From Bradyrhizobium tropiciagri (lineage in GTDB: Bacteria > Pseudomonadota > Alphaproteobacteria > Rhizobiales > Xanthobacteraceae): a DNA stretch of 64,000 nucleotides. Positions 43,632-53,340 of this stretch are shown one piece after another. The stretch is taken from positions 45,047 through 109,046 of the forward strand of contig NZ_JAFCKH010000018.1 of assembly GCF_018130505.1 (NCBI RefSeq), given 5' to 3'. Made by a program: the position numbers and the translations under genes. The first letter of the stretch is position 1, and every line of letters begins with the position of its first letter. The notes beneath the pieces are model-generated. The model was not told where the DNA came from. It saw only the letters and a program-made list of their open reading frames with translations, and searched no databases.

Positions 43632-43737
43632 TTTTCCTCACATCCTGCGCCGAAAACGCATTCGCCGCCGCGAAACCACTCTGCTTCGCAGCGGCGACAG
43701 CAATGTGTAGAGCTAGCCCTTACAGGGCTAGCAATTA

Positions 43738-45066
43738 TCAGGCCACGCGCTTGATCGCGTCGCCGAGGATCGAGACCATGTCGTCGACATGCTTCTTCTC
43801 GACGATCAGGGGCGGCGACACCGCGAGCGAGTCGCCGCTCATGCGCAGGTACAGCCCGTTGTTGAAGCAGTCGACCATGATGTCGTAGCCGCGTGCGGCG
43901 ACGACACCGCCGCGCGGCGCAACCTCGACCGCGCCCATCAGGCCGATATTGCGGATATCGGTGACGTTCGGCAGACCCTTCAGCGAGTGCAGTCCATCGC
44001 GGAAATAATCGGCCATCTGGGCGCCGCGGGTCAGCAGGCTCTCGTCCTTGTAGATGTCGAGCGTCGCAAGGCCGGCGGCGCAGGCTACCGGATGCGCCGA
44101 ATAGGTGTAGCCGTGGAACAGCTCGATCGCGCCCTCGGGGCCGGTCATCAGTCCGTCATAGATCTGCTGGGTCGCGAACACCGCGCCGCAGGGCACGCTG
44201 CCGTTGGTGATGCCCTTGGCGGTCGTCATCATGTCGGGCGTCACGCCGAAGAAATTGGCGGCGAACGGCGTGCCGAGGCGGCCGAAGCCGGTGATGACCT
44301 CGTCGAAGATCAGGAGGATGCCGTGCTTGGTGCAGAGCTCGCGCAGACGCTGCAGATAGCCCTTCGGCGGCGGCAGCACCGCGGTCGAACCCGGCACCGG
44401 CTCAACGATCACGGCGGCGATGGTGTCGGCGCCATGCAGCGCCACCATCCGCTCGACGTCGTCGGCGAGCTCGGCGCCGTAATCGGGCATGTCCTTGGCG
44501 AAGGCGTTGCGGGCGAGATCGTGGGTGTGGCGGATATGGTCGACGCCGGGCAGATGGGTCGCGAACTGGCGACGGTTGGCGACCATGCCGCCGACCGAGA
44601 GGCCGCCGAAACCGACGCCATGATAGCCGCGCTCGCGGCCGATCAGGCGGGTGCGGGTCGGCTGGCCGGCGGCGCGATGATACGCCAGCGCGATCTTCAG
44701 CGCGGTGTCGACCGATTCAGAGCCGGAATTGGTGAAGAAGATGCGGTCGAGCCCCTTGGGCGCGATCTCGGCGAGCCGCTCGGCGAAATCGAACGCCAGC
44801 GGGTGGCCCATGTTGAAGGACGGCGCGAAATCCAGCGTCGAGAGCTGGCGCTCGACGGCAGCCGCGATCTGCGGACGGCCATGGCCGGCATTGACGCACC
44901 ACAGACCCGCGGAGCCGTCGATCACCTGCCGGCCATCGACCGAGGTGTAGTACATGCCCTTGGCCGAGGAGAACAGCCGCGGCGCCTTCTTGAACTGCCG
45001 GTTCGCCGTGAACGGCATCCAGAACGAGTCGGTCTTGATGGTGTTCGGAATCTGATGAACGGTCAC
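43738..45066 (-). CDS. Class III aminotransferase (omega-amino acid:pyruvate type)
   Basis: The 442-aa PLP enzyme begins with DSFWMPFTANRQFKKAPRLF, typical of beta-alanine/omega-amino-acid:pyruvate transaminases. It has FFTNSGSESVDTALKIALAY, LIFDEVITGFGRLGTPFAAN (PLP Asp) and MMTTAKGITNGSVPCGAVFA (Schiff-base Lys). ELFHGYTYSAHPVACAAGLA follows. It fits beta-alanine, taurine or polyamine-derived amine breakdown. It is divergent from the XRE-cupin regulator. Confidence 0.9.
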   Translation of the reverse strand: MTVHQIPNTIKTDSFWMPFTANRQFKKAPRLFSSAKGMYYTSVDGRQVIDGSAGLWCVNAGHGRPQIAAAVERQLSTLDFAPSFNMGHPLAFDFAERLAEIAPKGLDRIFFTNSGSESVDTALKIALAYHRAAGQPTRTRLIGRERGYHGVGFGGLSVGGMVANRRQFATHLPGVDHIRHTHDLARNAFAKDMPDYGAELADDVERMVALHGADTIAAVIVEPVPGSTAVLPPPKGYLQRLRELCTKHGILLIFDEVITGFGRLGTPFAANFFGVTPDMMTTAKGITNGSVPCGAVFATQQIYDGLMTGPEGAIELFHGYTYSAHPVACAAGLATLDIYKDESLLTRGAQMADYFRDGLHSLKGLPNVTDIRNIGLMGAVEVAPRGGVVAARGYDIMVDCFNNGLYLRMSGDSLAVSPPLIVEKKHVDDMVSILGDAIKRVA

Positions 45067-45226
45067 GGGGGCGCTCCATTATGGATTTCCTATAGTCGGA
45101 CCACGCCTCCCCTCACTCAACAAGTCCTTTTCTGTCGCGCTGCAAGCCATTGATCTGATTGAGGCGGTCTGCGATGATTTGTTCGATCCGCAACACCTGC
45201 AACAGGGATTTGGCAAAGGGGCTGCC

Positions 45227-45775
45227 ATGAGCGTCGATATCGGCGGACGACTGCGATTCATCCGCGCGCGCGCAAAACTGTCGCAGCGTGAGCTCGCCAA
45301 GCGCTCCGGCGTGACCAATTCGACGATCTCGCTGATCGAATCCAACCAGATGAACCCGTCGGTCGGCGCGTTGAAGCGCATCCTCGACGGCATTCCGATG
45401 GGATTGGCGGAATTCTTCGCGATCGAGCCCGAACGGCCGCGCAAGGCATTCTATCGTGCAGAGGAACTGACCGAGATCGGCAAGAAGCCGATCTCCTACC
45501 GCCAGGTCGGCGACAATCTGTTCGGCCGCGCGCTGCAGATCCTGAAAGAACGTTACGAGCCCGGCAGCGACACCGGCCGGGTGCTGCTGCAGCACGAGGG
45601 CGAGGAAGGCGGCATCGTGGTCGCCGGCCGCCTCGAGGTCACCGTCGACGACGAGCGGCGGGTGCTCAACGCCGGCGATGCCTATTATTTCGAAAGCCGC
45701 CGCCCGCACCGCTTCCGCTGCATCGGCGCCAAGCCCTGCGAGGTGATATCAGCCTGCACGCCACCGACGTTTTGA
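45227..45775 (+). CDS. XRE-family regulator with C-terminal cupin domain (PuuR-like)
   Basis: The 182-aa product starts at ATG 45227 after AAGGGG. It has an N-terminal HTH (RLRFIRARAKLSQRELAKRS, then VTNSTISLIESNQMNPSVGA) and a C-terminal cupin (VLLQHEGEEGGIVVAGRLEV, then VLNAGDAYYFESRRPHRFRC). This layout is that of PuuR and relatives, which sense amines or amino acids. Divergence from the aminotransferase suggests it represses that gene, and perhaps dadA. Confidence 0.9.
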   Translation: MSVDIGGRLRFIRARAKLSQRELAKRSGVTNSTISLIESNQMNPSVGALKRILDGIPMGLAEFFAIEPERPRKAFYRAEELTEIGKKPISYRQVGDNLFGRALQILKERYEPGSDTGRVLLQHEGEEGGIVVAGRLEVTVDDERRVLNAGDAYYFESRRPHRFRCIGAKPCEVISACTPPTF

Positions 45776-45835
45776 ACCCGGCGGAGCCGGCCCGCGACCC
45801 AAGCCGCGAGGGCAGCATGTCGCAGCCCGCGGATA

Positions 45836-47376
45836 TTGCCGATGCCGACCCTGTTGCCGATCTCCCTGCGGTTTGCCGCCCTCGCCACGGCCATCGCGGT
45901 CCTTGCGCCCCGCCCGTCACTGGCGCTGGACGAATATCTGCGCGCGTCGAGCAGCGCGCCGACCGCGATCAAGCTGTGCGGCGACGTCGACTACCGGATC
46001 AAGACCGAGGATTGCGCCAAGGCGGGCTACGACAGGTTGATCGCCGGGATCGACAAGGCGTTCGATGGCGCGCTCGCCAAAATGCCCGCCAACGTCAAGC
46101 CGCTGTTGAAGCGCGATCAGGCCTGGTTCAACGAGATGATCATCGACGCCGTCAACGTGGTGTTCGAGATGGACGAGCCCGAGCTCAAGGACGCCGTTGT
46201 CGAAACCTTGCGCCGCCGCACGGCCGCGCTGGACGATATTGCCAGAAGCCCCACCCGGCCGGGCGTGGCCGGGAACTGGGTCAACGCCTTCGGCAGCATC
46301 ACGCTGACGCCGGCCGAGAGCGGCGCCTATCGCCTCGCCGCTGATTTGCGCGGCGACTATGGCGGCGACCGGCGGCGGGCCTGCAAGCTCACCGCAGTGT
46401 TGAAGCCGGCGGCGGATGGCTGGCTGTCCGGCATTGTGATCGCCGATAAGCCGGCCGACACTGCGAAACCAGATAAAGCGACCGAACCGCTCAAGCCGCC
46501 GTCGCTGAAACTCCGCCGCCAGGGCGAGACGTTGCGCATCGTTGGCCTCACGGGCGACGACGATTGGGACGGGCTCGCCGACTGCCAGTTCATGTGGCCG
46601 GCAGCTATTTTGCGATCGGCAACGAGACGACCTCCGACAAGACCGGCACCGCGTTCGTCGTCCCGACCTTCGACTGCGCCAGGCCTGAAAGCGCGACCGA
46701 CGAAGAGATCTGCTCCGACCCTGAACTGGCCGAAAATGACCAACGGCTGAATCGGGCGTGGAAGGCGTTGCAGCCGCGGCTCGACGAGACAACGCGGCGC
46801 GCGCTGATGGACGACCAGCGCCACTGGGTGAAGAGCCAGATCGAACAGTATCCGGAATTCCTGCATCCGGCGTGGGAGAAGCAGACCTCGCAGGTGCACT
46901 ACACCGTCGATGCGCGCGACCACGTCAATGGGCTGCAACGCGAGCGGCTGGCGCTGCTCGAGGGCTTTGACGACAAGCGCGCCGGCATCACCGGGGTCTG
47001 GCTCGCCTACAATGCCGTCATCAAGATCACCACCGACAGCGACGGCTCCGTGAAGGCCGCCGGCTGGAAGTGGGACCAGGGCGACTGGAAGGCCGGCTGC
47101 GACTACGAGATGACCGGCAAGATCGTCCGCGGCGCGTTCCGCTCCGACGAGGCGCGCAAGAACCCGGACACGCTCGAGCGCGACGGCACCATGCTGATCG
47201 TCAACCGGCAGGACGACGTGTTTGCCAAGAAGCGCTACAGCAACAAGGACGGCACCGAAAACAAGGACGCCGACGAGCAGAAGTGCCGGCGCCGGCTCGA
47301 TATCTCCTCCACCGCGCGGCTGTTCCCCGCCCGCCCCTCGCCCGACATCGACCGTTTCAAGGGCTCGATCCGGTGA
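45836..47376 (+). pseudogene. Exported LprI/DUF1311-domain protein split by a frameshift
   Basis: The first frame (from 45836) has a signal peptide (LRFAALATAIAVLAPRPSLA) and runs to DDDWDGLADCQFMW at about 46599. There CCGGC replaces the expected CCGGGC. The next frame continues GSYFAIGNETTSDKTGTAFV, then FDCARPESATDEEICSDPEL and RRALMDDQRHWVKSQIEQYP, the LprI-type cysteine domain. The sum is about 513 codons plus 2 bases, consistent with one lost G. Both halves look under selection, so an assembly error is quite possible. Confidence 0.7.
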
Positions 47377-47585
47377 GCAGCGAGGACAAGATTCGAACCG
47401 GCACGCGGTCTGCGCGACCGAACAGGGCCATGCAGGATGCCCGTGCCACGCGCCAGATCATCGCGTCGATTTTCGTATCGTCGGCGATCCTGTACGGCTG
47501 CATCTCTTTCGTGAATTGGCTCTCGCCCAAAGCCTGCTCGACCGAGTTCTGGCCGCCATCGATCCATTGCCGCTGGGAGTTCTAG
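47373..47585 (+). CDS. Small membrane-anchored hypothetical (70 aa)
   Basis: GTG 47373 overlaps the stop of the LprI-type gene (GTGA), implying coupling. A charged N-terminus is followed by one hydrophobic helix (RQIIASIFVSSAILYGCISF) and a Cys/Trp-containing tail. The family is not recognised. The length and overlap are the main support. Confidence 0.5.
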   Translation: MSSEDKIRTGTRSARPNRAMQDARATRQIIASIFVSSAILYGCISFVNWLSPKACSTEFWPPSIHCRWEF

Positions 47586-47668
47586 GGCTGTCCTGGTTGC
47601 GGCCGGCCGCCGCGGAAACCGGCTTGTGATATGGTCCGTATCTGCTGGTGTCCGAGATGGAGCCCCGC

Positions 47669-48073
47669 ATGCGCGCGATCGCCCTCATAGCCGCCATTCT
47701 CTTCGCCCTCGCCTCGCCGGCGGCAGCCGCCGACATGACCGCCGCGCAAGAGGTGATCCGGGCGCAAGAACAGGCCTTTGGCCGCGACGATGCCGCTGCA
47801 GCCTATTCCTATGCCGCGCCGGCAATCCGGCAGATCTTTCCGCAGCCCGAGATTTTCATGTCGATGGTGCAGCAGAGCTACGCCCCGGTCTATCGCCACC
47901 GCAGCTTCGAGTTCGGCGCGACGCACAGCGAAGGCGACTGGATCGCGCAGCGCGTCCACATCGTCGATGCCAATGGCGAGGCGTGGGAGGCGCTCTACAC
48001 GCTGGAGCGGCAGGCCGACGGCAGCCTGAAGATCACCGGGTGCTCACTGCTGAAGGCCGGTCAGGCGGTGTGA
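47669..48073 (+). CDS. DUF4864 exported protein
   Basis: ATG 47669 has GGAG seven bases upstream; earlier in-frame starts at 47648 and 47657 exist. The 134-aa product has a signal peptide (MRAIALIAAILFALASPAAA) and then VIRAQEQAFGRDDAAAAYSY, FMSMVQQSYAPVYRHRSFEF and TLERQADGSLKITGCSLLKA, the DUF4864 pattern (an NTF2-like fold). It should be periplasmic; its function is unknown. Confidence 0.85.
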   Translation: MRAIALIAAILFALASPAAAADMTAAQEVIRAQEQAFGRDDAAAAYSYAAPAIRQIFPQPEIFMSMVQQSYAPVYRHRSFEFGATHSEGDWIAQRVHIVDANGEAWEALYTLERQADGSLKITGCSLLKAGQAV

Positions 48074-48118
48074 ATAGCGTGATGATTGGCGGTTGAATTA
48101 CGACGCGACGGCAGCGCG

Positions 48119-48262
48119 CTCCCTCGCCCCGTTCTTACGGGGAGAGGGTTGGGGTGAGGGGCTGCCTCCGCACATATGATGACAGCCGGATTCGCGGAGG
48201 CTCCCCCTCACCCGGAACGCATCTTGCGATGCGTTCCGACCTCTCCCCGCACGCGTTGCGAG
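48119..48262. repeat. Composite palindromic intergenic repeat
   Basis: One unit has CCCCGTTCTTACGGGG inside CTCCCTCG...GAGAGGGTTGGGGTGAGG. A second has GGAACGCATC-TT-GCGATGCGTTCC and CTCACC/GGTGAG-type flanks. These units are typical of repeats scattered through Bradyrhizobium genomes. It lies between the convergent DUF4864 and MFS genes and probably forms terminator-like hairpins. Confidence 0.75.
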
Positions 48263-48282
48263 GTGAAGGCGTCCGCCCCGGA

Positions 48283-49518
48283 TCAAGCCATCGCCAGCCG
48301 CTGCCGGGCGCGCATCAACAGCAGCAGCACGATGCTGACGTTGAGCAGGTTCCAGGCGAGGCCGTTGGCGAAGGCGGCGGCGTAGGAGCCGGTGGCGTCG
48401 AAAATCACGCCGGAGATCCAGCCGCCGAACGACATGCCGAACACCGAGGCGAAGATCACGATGCCGATCCGGGTCGCCGCTTCCGAGGCCGGCATCGCCT
48501 CGCGCACGATGATCGCGTAGCTCGGCACGATGCCGCCCTGGAACAGGCCGAACATCGCCGAGATGATGTAGAGCGAGGTCAGGCTGTCGAAGAACAGATA
48601 GAACAGCAGCGCCGCGCCTTGCGCGATCGATCCGATCAGCAGCGTGCGCAGGCCGCCGATCTTGTCGGCGAGGAAGCCGGAGCCGATGCGGCTGATGATG
48701 CCGAAGCCGAGCATCAGCGACAGCATCTCGGCGCCGCGCGCCACGCCGTAGCCGAGATCGCCGCAATAGGCGACGATGTGGACCTGCGGCATCGACATCG
48801 CCACGCAGCACGAGATCGAGGCCAGCGCCAGCAGCGCGGTCAGCGCGTTGGTGGAAAGCCGCAAGTCGACCCTCGGTGCCTGCGCGTTGGCGTGGCTGCG
48901 CCTGACGGCGGCGCCCATCAGCAGGCGCAGCACCCCGAGCGCGAGCGTCATCGCGACCGCGGTGAACATACCGATCGCGATATGGGTGGTCCGCCAGCCG
49001 AAGGTCTGCATGCCGAAATTGGCCAGCGGCGGCCAGATCGTGCCGCCGATGTAATTGCCGCTGGCGGCGATCGCGACCGCGAGCCCGCGATAGCGCTCGA
49101 ACCAGTGCGAGGCCTCCGCCATCAACGGGCCGAAGGTCGCCGCCGACGACAGGCCGATCGCAAAATGCAGCAGGTTGAAGGCCCAGATCGACGGCGCGTA
49201 GCCGGCGCCGACATAGCCGAGGCCGAGGATGCCGATCCCGGCGCCGATCGCGGCAACGATGCCGTAGCGGTCGCTGATCTTGCCGGTCACGACCTGGCCG
49301 AGCCCGAAACCGAGCATCACCATGGTGAAGGCGAGCGAGGCAGTGCCGCGGGTCGCGCCGAAATCGGTCTGCACCACCGGCAGCGCCACCACCACCGACC
49401 ACATGCCGACGCTGCCGAGCGAACCGATCACCACGGCAACGGCAAGCCGCAGCCAGGCCCGGCGCGAGTCGGGAATAAACTGGTCGTATCGGGGGGCAGA
49501 TTGAGAAAAAGCGTCCAC
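48283..49518 (-). CDS. MFS transporter
   Basis: The 411-aa product has about 12 membrane helices, starting WLRLAVAVVIGSLGSVGMWS. The MFS loop motif after TM2 is GKISDRYGIVAAIGAGIG. The second half has FLADKIGGLRTLLIGSIAQG at the matching position. It resembles the OFA/monocarboxylate-type MFS group. The substrate is unknown. It is transcribed toward the composite repeat. Confidence 0.88.
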   Translation of the reverse strand: MDAFSQSAPRYDQFIPDSRRAWLRLAVAVVIGSLGSVGMWSVVVALPVVQTDFGATRGTASLAFTMVMLGFGLGQVVTGKISDRYGIVAAIGAGIGILGLGYVGAGYAPSIWAFNLLHFAIGLSSAATFGPLMAEASHWFERYRGLAVAIAASGNYIGGTIWPPLANFGMQTFGWRTTHIAIGMFTAVAMTLALGVLRLLMGAAVRRSHANAQAPRVDLRLSTNALTALLALASISCCVAMSMPQVHIVAYCGDLGYGVARGAEMLSLMLGFGIISRIGSGFLADKIGGLRTLLIGSIAQGAALLFYLFFDSLTSLYIISAMFGLFQGGIVPSYAIIVREAMPASEAATRIGIVIFASVFGMSFGGWISGVIFDATGSYAAAFANGLAWNLLNVSIVLLLLMRARQRLAMA

Positions 49519-49638
49519 GGCGTGGCGAATTTCGTCGGCTTTCGCCTACGGGTCAAGCCACGTTGCCGAGAGATTAGGCATGCAGCAGCGACGGGACACG
49601 CCGCCGTGAACGGGTTCACCGCAAGCCGGATCAATCGC

Positions 49639-50070
49639 CTAGTCGGGATTGCGATGTCCGAATGGACCGCATTTGGCGTTGCGGGCGAACCGATGATCGA
49701 AATCAACGGTGCCGCCGCCGACCGGGACGCGCGTCGGCGGCAGGCCACGCGTATATTGATTGACGGTCACGAATGTCTTGTCGGCGCTCATCGTGATCCG
49801 CACCGGCTCGAGCGCCTTGCCCTTGTTGATGTCGCTGAGATCCAGCGTGTAGTAGCCGCCGACCGTCTGGCCCGCTTTCATGCCATCGTCCGAGAAGACG
49901 ACATCGTCCGGAACATAGAGTTCGATCGGAATCCCCTCGGCGTTGCACACCAGCATGCGGGTAAACCAGGGCTTGCCGTCCGGCAGCGACGCCGCCGAGG
50001 CGGACGCCGGCAAGAGCGTGCTTGCGGCGAGCACCAGGATGGCCGCCGCCCGAGTTGAATGGTTCGACAT
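49639..50070 (-). CDS. Exported hypothetical protein (143 aa)
   Basis: A signal peptide (AAAILVLAASTLLPASASAA) is followed by a small beta-rich domain (PWFTRMLVCNAEGIPIELYV, then TLDLSDINKGKALEPVRITM) with two Cys that could form a disulphide. The family is not recognised. It probably has its own promoter in the region 50071-50319. Confidence 0.6.
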   Translation of the reverse strand: MSNHSTRAAAILVLAASTLLPASASAASLPDGKPWFTRMLVCNAEGIPIELYVPDDVVFSDDGMKAGQTVGGYYTLDLSDINKGKALEPVRITMSADKTFVTVNQYTRGLPPTRVPVGGGTVDFDHRFARNAKCGPFGHRNPD

Positions 50071-50319
50071 CGTTGCCTCTGACGGTGAACGCCGGTTGCT
50101 GGCATTTCGTCGGGCGCCGGCCCGGCAAGTTCAAAATCCGCAACTGCAGCGGCCAGGAATATCCTGCGTCAAACGGTGATCCCCTCTGACGAAGAAAACC
50201 TGATACAATGCGAGCCGGTTCACACTGGCGGCCCGCCATCCGGACCTATCATCTCATCGCGTCGGGATGGCGCGCACATCGTATCAGGGGATCGAAGCGC
50301 ATACTGCCGGAGGGTCATC

Positions 50320-50526
50320 ATGCATTCGTCAGCGGAATGGCTACCCGTTTCAACCGCGCCAGCAGACCGAGAGCTCGAAGTCTGCGTTCTCGACTACGAT
50401 GGAATGGTCCACTCACTCGTCCGCCCCTGTCACAGGGACGGCGCCGATTGGGTCGACCCGGCCACCAGGAAGCCCCTCGACATCCAGCCGACCCACTGGC
50501 GCAACTGGATGCAAGCGGCCAACTAG
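50320..50526 (+). CDS. Small conserved hypothetical (68 aa)
   Basis: GGAGG precedes ATG 50320. The product begins MHSSAEWLPVSTAPADRELE and ends PLDIQPTHWRNWMQAAN. The W-x-P-V-S-T-A-P-x-x-x-x-L-E-V-x-V start recurs in short rhizobial proteins, which resemble DUF551-like folds. Its role is unknown. Confidence 0.65.
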   Translation: MHSSAEWLPVSTAPADRELEVCVLDYDGMVHSLVRPCHRDGADWVDPATRKPLDIQPTHWRNWMQAAN

Positions 50527-50700
50527 GCGACTGCTCGCCGACAGCCTCGAACATGCATCCCCGCGCGGCTTCACTGCCGCGTCGGGCGGCGCGCGACGGC
50601 TGACATAGCCGTCGGCTGAAGCCGCGGGCGCTCGGCCGCGCTTCCCCGGCCGCAATTCCTCGCCCTGCGACGACCCGCGCAGGCCCTTGGCGGACCCCCA

Positions 50701-50715
50701 TTAACCCTTTGCTAA
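50701..50715 (+). promoter_or_regulatory. CtrA-box-like site upstream of flhA
   Basis: TTAA-CCCTTTG-CTAA matches the CtrA consensus TTAA-N7-TTAA at seven of eight positions. It lies about 175 bases before the flhA start. flhA in Caulobacter is a CtrA-dependent early flagellar gene. Confidence 0.5.
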
Positions 50716-50888
50716 CCATACACCCGGCAAGAATTGCCGAGTGAAGTCGAGTGTCGTCGGTCGCGACTAGCGGGTGGAGAATCCCCGTGGACGCCAGCGC
50801 GGTGCCTCACTTTCGGAACGGCGGCCCTTCGGCCGCCGCGCAGACGTTTGGCGCCCGCAGCCGCCAGTCGCGAGGGGGAACGGCAAGC

Positions 50889-53018
50889 ATGGTCGACGTC
50901 ACGGCAGGTCAGGGCACGGCGGGCAAGAGCAGCCTCCCGAGCCTCGGCGAGATCGGCGATATCCTCAAGCGCGGCGACATCGCGCTCGCGGTCGGCGTCC
51001 TCACCATCCTGGTGGTGCTGATCCTGCCGCTTCCCGCGATCGTGCTCGACCTGTTCCTGGCAGTCTCGATCACGGTCTCGATCCTGATCCTGATGACCTC
51101 GCTGTTCATCCAGGCGCCGCTGGAATTCTCGTCGTTTCCGACCATCCTCCTGATCTCGACCATGCTGCGGCTGTCGCTCAACATGGCCTCGACCCGGCTG
51201 ATCCTGAGCCACGGCCATGAGGGCACGGCGGCCGCCGGCCACGTCATCGAAGCCTTCGGCAACTTCGTGATGGGCGGCAACTTCGTGATCGGTATCATCG
51301 TGTTCGCGATCCTGGTGATCGTGAACTTCGTGGTCATCACCAAGGGTTCGGGCCGCATCGCCGAGGTCGCGGCGCGCTTTCAATTGGACTCGATGCCCGG
51401 CAAGCAGATGGCGATCGACGCCGACCTCTCGGCCGGCCTGATCGACGAGAAGACCGCCAAGGAACGGCGCAAGGCGCTGGAGGACGAGAGCGGCTTCTTC
51501 GGCGCGATGGACGGTGCCTCGAAATTCGTCCGCGGCGATGCCATCGCCGGCCTTCTGATCGTCGGCATCAACATCGTCGGCGGCATCATCATCGGCGTCG
51601 CCCAGCAGGGCCTCTCCTTCAGCGAAGCCGCCCGCACCTACACCGTGCTGACGGTCGGCGACGGCCTCGTCACCCAGGTGCCGGCGCTGATCGTCTCGAC
51701 CGCGGCGGGCCTGCTGGTCTCCAAGGCCGGCATCACCGGCGCCGCCGACAAGGCGCTGATGGGCCAGCTCTCCGGCTACCCGCAGGCGCTCGGCATGTCG
51801 GCGGGCGTCATGCTGGTGCTGGCGCTGCTGCCGGGCATCCCGACGCTGCCGTTCCTCGCACTCGGCTCCGGCGCCGCGGCGCTGGCCTGGAACGCGCGCA
51901 AGAAGAAAAAGGTGGCGAAGGCCGCCGAAGCCGCCGCCGCGGCCGCACCGGCCGCCGCGGCCGCAGCCGCTGCCGCCGCAGAGGAGCCGATCACCGCCGC
52001 GCTGAAGATCGACGATCTCAAGATCGAGCTCGGCTACGCGCTGCTGCCGCTGGTCAACGGCCCTGACGGCACCGACCGCCTCACCGAGCAGATCAAGGCG
52101 CTGCGCCGCTCGCTGGCGATCGAGATGGGCTTCGTGATGCCGGCGGTGCGCATCCTCGACAACGTCCAGCTCGAAGCCAACAGCTACGTCATCAAGATCA
52201 AGGAAGTCGACGCCGGCACCGGGCGGATCTGGCCGAGCCAGTTCATGGTCATGGACCCCGCCGGCAACCAGGTCCACCTGCCCGGCGTCAACACCATCGA
52301 GCCGACCTTCGGCCTGCCCGCGACCTGGGTCGATGCCGGCCTGAAGGAAGAGGCTGCGCTCAAGGGCTACACCGTGGTCGACGCCGCGACCGTGCTGTCG
52401 ACGCATCTGACCGAGCTGCTCAAGACCAACATGTCCGACCTGCTGTCCTATGGCGAGGTGCAGAAGCTGCTGAAGGATCTGCCGAAGGAGCAGGGCGAGT
52501 TGATCAAGGACATCGTGCCGGCCCAGGTCACGATCTCGGGCATCCAGCGCGTGCTCCAACTGCTGCTTGCCGAGCGTATCTCGATCCGCGACCTCTCGAC
52601 CATCCTCGAAGGCATCGCCGACGCGCTGGCGTTCTCGCGCAATCCGGCCACCATGGTCGAGCACGTCCGCGCTCGCCTGGCGCGGCAGATCTGCGCGCAG
52701 AACACCTCGCCGAACGGCTACCTGCCGCTGATCGCGCTGTCGGCGCGCTGGGAGCAGGCGTTCGCGGAATCGATCGTCGGCCAGGGCGACGACCGTAGCC
52801 TGGCGATGCAGCCTTCCAAGCTCTCCGAATTCATGACCGCCGTACGCAATTCGTTCGAGCAGGCGGCACGCGAAGGCGAGGCGCCGGTGCTGGTGACATC
52901 GGCTGCGATCCGCCCCTTCGTGCGCTCGCTGGTGGAACGGTTCCGCTCGCAGACCACGGTGCTGTCGCAGGCCGAGATCCATCCGCGCGCCCGGCTGAAG
53001 ACCGTCGGCAGCGTCTGA
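50889..53018 (+). CDS. flhA: Flagellar export apparatus protein FlhA
   Basis: The 709-aa product starts at ATG 50889. The N-terminal half has eight membrane helices with SSFPTILLISTMLRLSLNMA and the FHIPEP-region LDSMPGKQMAIDADLSAGLI. An Ala-rich linker (about residues 340-375) leads to the cytoplasmic ring domain (LRRSLAIEMGFVMPAVRILD and later VPAQVTISGIQRVLQLLLAE). It forms the export gate ring of the flagellar type III secretion system. A CtrA-like box lies upstream. Confidence 0.97.
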   Translation: MVDVTAGQGTAGKSSLPSLGEIGDILKRGDIALAVGVLTILVVLILPLPAIVLDLFLAVSITVSILILMTSLFIQAPLEFSSFPTILLISTMLRLSLNMASTRLILSHGHEGTAAAGHVIEAFGNFVMGGNFVIGIIVFAILVIVNFVVITKGSGRIAEVAARFQLDSMPGKQMAIDADLSAGLIDEKTAKERRKALEDESGFFGAMDGASKFVRGDAIAGLLIVGINIVGGIIIGVAQQGLSFSEAARTYTVLTVGDGLVTQVPALIVSTAAGLLVSKAGITGAADKALMGQLSGYPQALGMSAGVMLVLALLPGIPTLPFLALGSGAAALAWNARKKKKVAKAAEAAAAAAPAAAAAAAAAAEEPITAALKIDDLKIELGYALLPLVNGPDGTDRLTEQIKALRRSLAIEMGFVMPAVRILDNVQLEANSYVIKIKEVDAGTGRIWPSQFMVMDPAGNQVHLPGVNTIEPTFGLPATWVDAGLKEEAALKGYTVVDAATVLSTHLTELLKTNMSDLLSYGEVQKLLKDLPKEQGELIKDIVPAQVTISGIQRVLQLLLAERISIRDLSTILEGIADALAFSRNPATMVEHVRARLARQICAQNTSPNGYLPLIALSARWEQAFAESIVGQGDDRSLAMQPSKLSEFMTAVRNSFEQAAREGEAPVLVTSAAIRPFVRSLVERFRSQTTVLSQAEIHPRARLKTVGSV

Positions 53019-53340
53019 GTGGCGGCAAATCAGTCGCCGCTCACCCTGTGTTTTCACGTCACAGGCAACCGATTTGTGTGGAACCGGCCAGAACGGCCCT
53101 ATTTGCAGCGCAGCAACGCGCTTGGAATACAAGCTACTGATATTACAAAATATTAAGCTGACGAGACGCTCGCGGACGGCGATTTTGATCGCGGCGGATC
53201 ACGTCTGATCACTGCCTTGTGAACACCCCTTGGGAACGGAATCGGCGAATCCTACGTTAGTGGGGCGCGAGACGTTGAACCCGGCAGCTGAGCAGGCCGA
53301 CCAATTCTCGACAGGACTGGGAAGGCGGCAGGAGACTTCC
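53019..53340. other. Intergenic stretch after flhA
   Basis: About 320 bases. No gene seen. An AT-rich patch (about 53140-53155) may be part of the promoter of the small membrane gene. Confidence 0.4.

Noticed and set aside
48154-50058. Plus-strand open frame of over 600 codons across the MFS gene
   Set aside because: It is antisense to the MFS carrier and to the exported 143-aa gene, low-complexity and without a ribosome site.
50712-53132. Very long minus-strand open frame (over 800 codons) opposite flhA
   Set aside because: Its composition (Arg/His/Gln/Asp-rich, no motifs) is typical of the antisense of a high-GC gene, and flhA on the other strand is unmistakable.
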